Positions 1 to 5,939 of a DNA stretch of 12,480 nt are shown here, piece after piece. Each line of letters starts with the position of its first letter. The stretch's first letter is position 1. Under the pieces are notes generated by a model. It saw nothing but the letters and a program-made list of their open reading frames with translations. It was not told the DNA's origin and ran no database searches. The DNA lies in the NCBI GenBank assembly GCA_964415045.1, contig CAYPZL010000172.1, positions 1-12,480 on the forward strand. The letters run 5' to 3'. This DNA comes from CAYPZL01 sp964415045. GTDB lineage: Bacteria > Planctomycetota > Phycisphaerae > Sedimentisphaerales > Anaerobacaceae. Made by a program: the position numbers and the translations under genes.

Positions 1-159
1 ACCATTCTACGCGAGCACCCCTAAGCCTTATCGTAACTACTGCAACGACAGGAGGTTACATTGATTTACGTCGAATCTTTGTCAAAAACTTAACGATGTT
101 TGAGGTTAGTAGTACAGTGAGCCGGGCCCCTCGAAACCGCCCGCATCGTGAACGTCATG
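1..159. other. Gene-free left edge
   Basis: No supported coding region lies downstream of the sulfatase stop. The stretch is richer in A and T than the rest of the window. A Shine-Dalgarno-like AGGAGGT occurs on the plus strand at 50-56, but the only frame it could serve (TTG at 61) ends after ten codons. No clear terminator hairpin follows the sulfatase here. Confidence 0.5.
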
Positions 160-1605
160 TCACGGACGCCGGGTGTCTTTGGAGCGTTTGGCCTTTTGGG
201 GGTCGTAGTCGGAATTGGGTGACATCGTTTGGGCGCCGACGTGGTGGCGCCAGAGCGCGAGCATGCGGCGCATCTGTTCGGCCTTGGCGGGCATCTGCGC
301 CGCCAGGTTGTTTCGCTCGCCGATATCCTCTTTGAGATGGTACAGCTCGAGGCGGTTGCCGGGCCCGCGGATGCTCTCGTCGAACCATTCGATGAGCTTG
401 TAGTCGCCGGCCCGGACCGCGCCGCCGGGCCCGATGCTGCTGCTGTGATAGTGCGGATAGTGCCAGTACAGGGCCGGCCGGCTCGGAGAACCCGTCTGTC
501 TCAGCAGGCCCACGAGGCTGACGCCGTCGCTCGATTCGGCGCCGACGTCCGCCGCGCCCAGAATCTCGCGAAACGTGGGAAAGAAATCCGTGCTGATCAC
601 CGGCTCGCCACAGGTGGTGTGCGGTTGGACCACGCCGGGCCAGCGGACGATCAAGGGCACCCGGATGCCGCCTTCGTAGAGATTGGCCTTGCCGCTGCGC
701 AGCGGGGTTTGCTTGGCGACGCTTTCCAGCCCCCCGTTGTCGGAGAAGAAGACGACGAGCGTCCTGTCGGCCAGCTTCAGCTCGTCGAGCTTGCGCAGAA
801 TCCGCCCGACGCTGGCATCCAGGTCCTCCAGCATCGCGGCGATGATGGCGTTGTTCTCGGCCTGGTCGGCGCCGGGCCGGTTCTTGTATTTCTCCACCAG
901 GCGCGCCTTGCCCTTGAGCGGGTTGTGAATGCTGTTGTGCGCGACATAAAGGAAGAAGGGGCGGCCCCGGTTCGCTTCGAGAAACGCCAGCGACTTCTGC
1001 GTGATGGCCTCGACGTTGTGCGCGTCGTCTTCGGGATCGTGCCGGGACGAAGGCTTGTACGTCACGAGCGATTCATCGAAGCCTTGCCTGTCGGGATTGT
1101 AGGGCAAGCTCTGAGGCGGCTTCTTGGCGATGCTCAGATGCCACTTGCCGAAGCTGGCCGTGGCGTAGCCCCGACTTTTGAAAAGCTCCCCGAGAGTCAC
1201 TTCCTCCAGGGGCAGGAACTTCTGCCAGTCGGGCTGTTTGAGCCGCTCGTGCGGGAAATTGCCCCCGGCGATGAAATCGGTCAGGTGCAGCCGCGCGGGG
1301 TATTTGCCCGTCATGATGCTCGCCCGCGTCGGCGAGCACACGGGACAGGCGGCGTAGGCGTCGGTGAACCGCATGCCCTGCGCCGCCAGCCGGTCGATGT
1401 GCGGCGTCCGGTAGAAACGGCTCCCGTAACAGCCGATCTGCGACCAGCCCAGGTCGTCGGCGAGGATAAACACGACATTCGGCCTGGAGGGGACTTCCTG
1501 CTTTCCCGCGTCCGCTCCCATCGCAACGGTACAGCCGCCCACAGAGGGAACCAGGCACGCCGCCGCGCCCAGGCCAATCGATTTGAGGAGATCCCGTCGA
1601 CGCAT
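160..1605 (-). CDS. Exported S1-type sulfatase (arylsulfatase A-like), Tat lipoprotein-like
   Basis: This is a type I sulfatase of 481 residues, which hydrolyses sulfate esters with a formylglycine nucleophile. The N-terminus has a twin-arginine motif (RRRDLLK, residues 2-8), a hydrophobic stretch, and a lipobox-like SVGGC ending at Cys25, so export by Tat with lipid anchoring is plausible. The sulfatase fold starts near residue 41. Visible active-site residues are Asp50/Asp51 (metal), Cys90 in CSPTR (the residue converted to formylglycine), Arg94, Lys154 and His156 (GKWH), His223, Asp289/Asn290 (SDNGG) and Lys306. Length is normal for the family. The ATG at 1605 is supported by AAGGAG seven bases upstream. 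Substrate cannot be read from sequence; a sulfated polysaccharide is a guess from what planctomycete sulfatases usually do. No formylglycine-generating enzyme or glycoside hydrolase is in the window. Confidence 0.95.
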   Translation of the reverse strand: MRRRDLLKSIGLGAAACLVPSVGGCTVAMGADAGKQEVPSRPNVVFILADDLGWSQIGCYGSRFYRTPHIDRLAAQGMRFTDAYAACPVCSPTRASIMTGKYPARLHLTDFIAGGNFPHERLKQPDWQKFLPLEEVTLGELFKSRGYATASFGKWHLSIAKKPPQSLPYNPDRQGFDESLVTYKPSSRHDPEDDAHNVEAITQKSLAFLEANRGRPFFLYVAHNSIHNPLKGKARLVEKYKNRPGADQAENNAIIAAMLEDLDASVGRILRKLDELKLADRTLVVFFSDNGGLESVAKQTPLRSGKANLYEGGIRVPLIVRWPGVVQPHTTCGEPVISTDFFPTFREILGAADVGAESSDGVSLVGLLRQTGSPSRPALYWHYPHYHSSSIGPGGAVRAGDYKLIEWFDESIRGPGNRLELYHLKEDIGERNNLAAQMPAKAEQMRRMLALWRHHVGAQTMSPNSDYDPQKAKRSKDTRRP

Positions 1606-1720
1606 TTGTCACTCCTTACGTTCATCCCAGAAATCTGCCCGCCGAAAAAGATACCCGATTTTCCCCAAGAAGGAAAGTCTGACAGCATGGGTTAAAGCCC
1701 ATTCTCCATGCTCAAATAGC

Positions 1721-1750
1721 GAGAGGACGCCCGTGGACGAGCGTCCTCTC
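1721..1750 (-). terminator. Hairpin after clpB, probable terminator
   Basis: A perfect 10-bp inverted repeat (GAGAGGACGC / GCGTCCTCTC) with a 10-base loop lies 22 bases past the clpB stop. On the minus strand the stem is followed by GCTATTTG, so the U-tract is poor. It probably ends or attenuates the clpB transcript and protects its 3' end, separating it from the sulfatase. A rho-independent function is likely but not certain. Confidence 0.5.
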
Positions 1751-1772
1751 CACCAAACTGGGGTTATGGGTA

Positions 1773-4358
1773 TCAGTTCGCCTTTTCAAAAGCGAAACTG
1801 TGCCCGTCGGCGTTGATTTGGATGGTGTCGCCGTCGTTGAACTTGCCGGCGAGCAGCTCCATGGCCAGCGGGTTTTCCAGGCGCTGCTGGATCGTCCGCT
1901 TGAGCGGGCGGGCCCCGTAGACCGGGTCGTGCCCTTCAGCCATGATCTGCTCGCGGGCGGCGTCGGTAAACTCAAGCTGAATCTTGCGATCCTTGAGCCG
2001 CTCGGCCAGGTAACCGAGCTGGATATCGACGATCCGCTTGAGATGGTCCTTGTTGAGCATGTGGAAGACGATCACCTCGTCAATCCGGTTGAGGAACTCG
2101 GGTTTGAAGACCTTCTTGAGAACGTCCTTGACGTGCGCCTCGATCTCCCAGTCCGCGCCTTGTTCTTCGGTGAGCTGCTGAATCTGCTGGCTGGCGATGT
2201 TGCTGGTCATAATGATGACGGTGTTCTTGAAGTCCACGGTGCGTCCCTTGCCGTCGGTGAGGCGGCCGTCATCGAAGACCTGTAGCATCACGTTGAACAC
2301 GTCGGGATGGGCCTTCTCGATCTCGTCGAGCAGGATCACCGAGTAGGGCTTGCGGCGGACGGCCTCGGTGAGCCGGCCGCCCTCTTCGTAGCCGACGTAG
2401 CCCGGAGGGGCGCCGATGAGCCGGGCCACCGAGTGCGACTCCATGAACTCGCTCATGTCGATCCGCACCAAGGCGGCGGGGTCGTTGAACAGAAAATCCG
2501 CCAGCGCTTTGGAGAGTTCCGTCTTGCCGACGCCGGTCGGGCCGAGGAACAGGAAGGTCCCGATGGGCCGGTTCGGGTCGGACAGGCCGGAACGACTGCG
2601 ACGCACCGCGTTGCACAACGCCGCGACCGCCTCGTCCTGGCCGACCACGCGCTGGCGAATCCGGTCTTCCATCTGCATCAACCGCTCCCGCTCGCCGGTG
2701 AGCAGCCGGGACACCGGAATCCCCGTCCATTTCGCGACGACCTGGGCGATGTGTTCGTCCGTCACCTCGTCCTGGATCATCTTGGCCTTTTCCGAGCGCG
2801 CCAGTTGTTCCTCTTTTTCCTGGAGCTCCTTCTTGAGATTGGCGATGGTCTCGTACTTGAGCCGGGCGGCCTGCTCCAGCTCGCCGCGACGCTGGGCCTC
2901 CTCGAACTGCATCTGGGCCTGCTCCATCTGCTGCTTCAGTTCCTTGATCTGGTCGATGCCGCCCTTCTCGCTCTCCCACTGCGCGGTCAGTTCCGCATCT
3001 TTCTCCTGCAAGTCGGACAACTGCTTTTCGGCTTTCTTGAGCCGCTGCTTGCTGGCCGGGTCGCTCTCCTTCTTGAGGGCCTCGCGCTCGATCTGGAGCT
3101 GCACGATCTTGCGGCGAATGCCGTCCAGCTCGGCCGGCAGCGAATCGTTTTCGATGCGCAGCTTGGAAGCGGCCTCGTCGATGAGGTCGATGGCTTTGTC
3201 GGGTAGCCATCGGTCGGTAATGTACCGGTTCGAGAGCGTCGCGGCTGCGACCAGCGCCGCGTCGGTGATGCGTACGCCGTGGTGGGCATCGTAGCGGTCC
3301 TTCAGGCCGCGTAGGATCGCGACCGTGTCCTCGACGCTCGGCGGGTCGATGACGATCGGCTGGAACCGCCGCTCCAGGGCGGCGTCCTTCTCGATGTGCT
3401 TGCGGTACTCGTCAATCGTTGTGGCTCCGATGCAACGCAGCTCGCCCCGGGCCAGCGAGGGCTTGAGAAGGTTGCCCGCGTCGACGGCGCCCTCGGCCTT
3501 GCCGGCGCCGACGACCGTGTGCAGCTCGTCGATGAAGAGGATGACCTGCCCGTCGGCGCCGATGACTTCCTTGAGGACGGCTTTGAGACGGTCCTCGAAC
3601 TCGCCGCGGAACTTGGTGCCGGCGATCAGGGCGCCCATGTCCAGCGCGATGACCTTCTTGTTCTTCAGTCCGGCCGGCACGTCACCGGCGACGATCCGCT
3701 GGGCGAGCCCTTCGACGATGGCCGTCTTGCCGACCCCCGGCTCGCCGATGAGAACGGGGTTGTTCTTCGTACGCCGGTTGAGTACCTGCATGCAGCGGCG
3801 AATCTCCTCGTCCCGGCCGATCACCGGATCGAGCCTGCCCTGGCGAGCCATCTCCAGAAGATCGATGCCGTAGCGCTCCAGCGCCTTGTACTTCTCCTCC
3901 GGATTCTGGTCCGTGATCGTGGTGCCGCCCCGAATCTCTTTGAGGGCGTTTTCGATCTGCTCCGGCGTCACCGAGTTGACGCTCAGGACCTCCTTCGCGT
4001 CGCTCTGCACGCCGGCCAGCGACAGAAACAGGTGCTCGGCGCTGAGGTACTCATCGCCCATTTTGTCGGCGCGGTTCTGCGCATCGAGCACGACCTGGTT
4101 GAGGGCCGGATCGGGCATGAGCTGCCCCGTCGCGGTGCCCTGCGGGAGCCGGCCCAACTCGCTCTCGGTCATCTCCTGTATGCGATTTACGTTGGCGCCG
4201 ATCTTCTTGAGCACCATGACCGCCACGCCCTCTGCGTCGTCGAGCAGCGCGCCGAGCAGGTGCAGCGGCGACAAAACCGTGTGCGACCGGGCCATCGCCG
4301 TCTGCTGAGCCGTCGCCAACGCCTCCTGGGCTTTCAATGTAAACTTGTCGAATTTCAT
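1773..4358 (-). CDS. clpB: ClpB, AAA+ protein disaggregase (Hsp100)
   Basis: This is a cytoplasmic hexameric ATPase that, with DnaK, pulls polypeptides out of aggregates after heat and other stress. The protein is 861 residues, the usual ClpB length. In order: Clp N domain (about 1-145), first AAA+ module with Walker A GEPGVGKT (205-212) and Walker B ILFIDE (273-278), a charged coiled-coil middle domain (about 402-525) that marks ClpB rather than ClpA or ClpC, a second AAA+ module with Walker A GPTGVGKT (606-613) and Walker B ending LLDE (676-679), and the C-terminal small domain. The second pore loop GYVGYEEGG (653-661) is standard; the first has KFRGEF, with Phe where many ClpBs have Tyr. 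The frame is open to 4463, but I chose the ATG at 4358 because MKFDKFT is the typical ClpB start and GAGGTG lies six bases upstream. No CIRCE repeat is visible before it. Confidence 0.98.
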   Translation of the reverse strand: MKFDKFTLKAQEALATAQQTAMARSHTVLSPLHLLGALLDDAEGVAVMVLKKIGANVNRIQEMTESELGRLPQGTATGQLMPDPALNQVVLDAQNRADKMGDEYLSAEHLFLSLAGVQSDAKEVLSVNSVTPEQIENALKEIRGGTTITDQNPEEKYKALERYGIDLLEMARQGRLDPVIGRDEEIRRCMQVLNRRTKNNPVLIGEPGVGKTAIVEGLAQRIVAGDVPAGLKNKKVIALDMGALIAGTKFRGEFEDRLKAVLKEVIGADGQVILFIDELHTVVGAGKAEGAVDAGNLLKPSLARGELRCIGATTIDEYRKHIEKDAALERRFQPIVIDPPSVEDTVAILRGLKDRYDAHHGVRITDAALVAAATLSNRYITDRWLPDKAIDLIDEAASKLRIENDSLPAELDGIRRKIVQLQIEREALKKESDPASKQRLKKAEKQLSDLQEKDAELTAQWESEKGGIDQIKELKQQMEQAQMQFEEAQRRGELEQAARLKYETIANLKKELQEKEEQLARSEKAKMIQDEVTDEHIAQVVAKWTGIPVSRLLTGERERLMQMEDRIRQRVVGQDEAVAALCNAVRRSRSGLSDPNRPIGTFLFLGPTGVGKTELSKALADFLFNDPAALVRIDMSEFMESHSVARLIGAPPGYVGYEEGGRLTEAVRRKPYSVILLDEIEKAHPDVFNVMLQVFDDGRLTDGKGRTVDFKNTVIIMTSNIASQQIQQLTEEQGADWEIEAHVKDVLKKVFKPEFLNRIDEVIVFHMLNKDHLKRIVDIQLGYLAERLKDRKIQLEFTDAAREQIMAEGHDPVYGARPLKRTIQQRLENPLAMELLAGKFNDGDTIQINADGHSFAFEKAN

Positions 4359-4534
4359 CTGTTTCACCTCGTCTGCGCGGACACGCATCTCGTTTGGTCC
4401 GTATACACATCTCCTGGTGCAAACGGCGTGCCTAAACCCCGACCTTGCCATAAACACCTTCACGTAAAGGACTTACGGACTGGAGCCAACCGACGCGTCG
4501 TGCCAATATGGCAGATAGCGACAGCCAACGGCGG
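4359..4534 (-). promoter_or_regulatory. clpB upstream region
   Basis: This 176-base gap separates the amidohydrolase-like stop from the clpB start and probably contains the clpB promoter. I found no convincing -35/-10 pair, no CIRCE (TTAGCACTC-N9-GAGTGCTAA) and no sigma-32-type CTTGAA/CCCCAT pair, so the heat-shock control of clpB cannot be read from it. The last six bases before the spacer of clpB hold its ribosome binding site, GAGGTG. Confidence 0.35.
4501..4513. repeat. 13-bp inverted repeat between the amidohydrolase-like gene and clpB
   Basis: TGCCA-ATA-TGGCA is a perfect 5-bp inverted repeat with a 3-base centre, 21 bases beyond the amidohydrolase-like stop and about 140 bases before the clpB start. 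It could be an operator for clpB or simply chance. There is no T-run after it, so it is not a terminator. Confidence 0.25.
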
Positions 4535-4852
4535 TTAGAACACAGCCGTGCAGAAGCATTCGAGAGCGTCCAGCAGGCGCCGGCGTTTCTCCTCGATCGG
4601 GAGAAACGGGGCCCGGCTGAGCTCGAGCTGCATCCAGGGGATCTCGCGGCAATGGGCTCGAATGATGTGCCCGCCCTCGAACGGCTCGTTGATGGATACA
4701 TTCGCCACACAGTCGCGGACGTCATAGATCTGGCCCGCGCCCTCGTCGCTGTCCTCGACAATCTGCTGCGGGGTCAAGATACAGTAGGGGCGAGCCTGCT
4801 CGGGAACGTTTGTGCCCGCGTGCGGGACCGAGATCAGCAGGGGCAGCGTCAT
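4535..4852 (-). CDS. N-formylglutamate amidohydrolase-like protein with the central region missing
   Basis: The 105 residues match the two ends of the N-formylglutamate amidohydrolase family (normally about 250-290 residues) but not its middle. The start LLISVPHAGT (5-14) and DEGAGQIYD (36-44) are N-terminal motifs; NEPFEGGHIIR (55-65) and WMQLELSR (73-80) are C-terminal motifs that normally lie well over 100 residues further on. They are joined near residues 45-52, around position 4700-4720. The VDLNR stretch and the central metal-site DxHS-type segment are therefore absent, and deformylase activity is unlikely. The ATG overlaps the stop of the transpeptidase-like gene (ATGA), implying translational coupling. 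The frame is intact across the junction. It may be a retained non-catalytic short form, a decaying gene, or an assembly error. Confidence 0.78.
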   Translation of the reverse strand: MTLPLLISVPHAGTNVPEQARPYCILTPQQIVEDSDEGAGQIYDVRDCVANVSINEPFEGGHIIRAHCREIPWMQLELSRAPFLPIEEKRRRLLDALECFCTAVF

Positions 4853-5928
4853 CGGTCGGGCCCTTCCGCCGAGCCGTCGCGACGGGGGTCGGCCACGCCC
4901 ACAAACCGGTCCCCTTCGCGCATCACAAGCTGCACGCAGCCGAGATAGAAGGAATACGGATCCCGCTCGTCGATCTCAAAGCCGTGCCGCCGCAGGGCGT
5001 TGGGAATGTCGCTGCGCATGCGGGAGAGCTCCAGGGAGACGGTCCCGTCCACGCTGCGATGCTTGAGCGGAAAATGACTGACGATATTGAGCAGCTCGAC
5101 CAGGGTCCTCCCGGCGCCGGGCGGCGGGAAGGTGACCAGACGCAGACCTTCATAGTGACTGCTCACCGGCCGGCGCTCGATGGGCCAGGGAATCTGGGCC
5201 AAATCCTCCCGCGTGATCAAGCCCTCCTGACGCGCCATGTCGCGACACATCGCGGCGGCAATCTCCCCCGTGTAGAAATCCCCGACGCCGACCCGACCCA
5301 GCCGGCGGAGCGTCTCGGCCAGCACCGGCTGGTGAAAACGCTCACCGACCCGAAACGAGCGGGTCGAGTTCTTGAGGAAACACTGCGCGGCGGACCCGCG
5401 CTGGAGATGCTTGCGAACGCGCTGCGACAGCCTTCGCTGCAACTCACTGACTCTGTACCCCCGCTCGGCCAGCTCCACCGCCGGCTCGATGACCGCCGCC
5501 AGGGGCATGCTGCCATAACGCTGCAAGGCATAGGCCAGAACGGCGGGCGTGCTGGGAACCGTCGTGGCCTTGTAACCGTAGCGTCGCGCGCTGCGGGGCA
5601 GCTCGGCGACGACCGTGCGGTTGGGCGCCCGCGACGATCCGTCGAGGGCGAAGGTTCGACGCGAACGCGCCGCATGGATGAGCATCATGGTCTGTCCGCC
5701 GAGACCGGAGGCGGCCGGCTCGCAAACCCCGAGCGCAAAAGCGGCGGCCACCGCCGCGTCGATCGCATTGCCCCCCTCCGCGAGCACCCGCACACCCGCC
5801 TCCGTGGCCAGGAAGTGTTGCGTGCTGATCATTCCGTGCCCAGAGACCCCGACGCGCTGCGGCTTGTACACGCCTGGGGGCGTCAGGTCCTTCGATTCTG
5901 CGTCACCTGGATCGCGGTACGGGCCCAT
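4849..5928 (-). CDS. Gamma-glutamyltranspeptidase-like protein lacking the catalytic threonine
   Basis: The 359 residues follow gamma-glutamyltransferase (usually 530-580) through most of the large subunit: GMISTQHFLATEAG (32-45), AEGGNAIDAAVAAAFALG (50-67), PAASGLGG (71-78), and PPPGAG (268-273) followed by LVELLNIV. After about residue 287 the sequence jumps to the extreme C-terminus, ending GVADPRRDGSAEG (344-356). The autocleavage site with its nucleophilic Thr (TTH motif) and most of the small subunit are missing; the junction lies near 5050-5080. The Arg of the usual DxREMAP-type substrate motif also is not in place (DGSSRAP, 96-102). Catalysis by the known mechanism is not possible. 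I chose the ATG at 5928, 11 bases after the upstream stop, with AAGGTG before it; the frame is open to 6132 but the extension overlaps the upstream gene. No signal peptide is seen at this start, although real family members are usually exported. Confidence 0.85.
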   Translation of the reverse strand: MGPYRDPGDAESKDLTPPGVYKPQRVGVSGHGMISTQHFLATEAGVRVLAEGGNAIDAAVAAAFALGVCEPAASGLGGQTMMLIHAARSRRTFALDGSSRAPNRTVVAELPRSARRYGYKATTVPSTPAVLAYALQRYGSMPLAAVIEPAVELAERGYRVSELQRRLSQRVRKHLQRGSAAQCFLKNSTRSFRVGERFHQPVLAETLRRLGRVGVGDFYTGEIAAAMCRDMARQEGLITREDLAQIPWPIERRPVSSHYEGLRLVTFPPPGAGRTLVELLNIVSHFPLKHRSVDGTVSLELSRMRSDIPNALRRHGFEIDERDPYSFYLGCVQLVMREGDRFVGVADPRRDGSAEGPDR

Positions 5929-5939
5929 GGCGCAACACC

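Noticed and set aside
50..93. AGGAGGT with a TTG-started frame on the plus strand
   Set aside because: The frame is only ten codons and has no support beyond the purine-rich site.
229..1695. Open frame of 488 codons on the plus strand across the sulfatase
   Set aside because: It is an antisense shadow of a gene with complete sulfatase motifs; no ribosome binding site or domain is seen.
4359..4463. 35-residue N-terminal extension of ClpB
   Set aside because: The extra residues do not resemble ClpB, while the ATG at 4358 has a GAGGTG site and the typical MKFDKFT start.
3396..4538. Plus-strand frame of 380 codons over clpB and its upstream region
   Set aside because: It is antisense to well-conserved ClpB coding sequence and shows no protein family signal.
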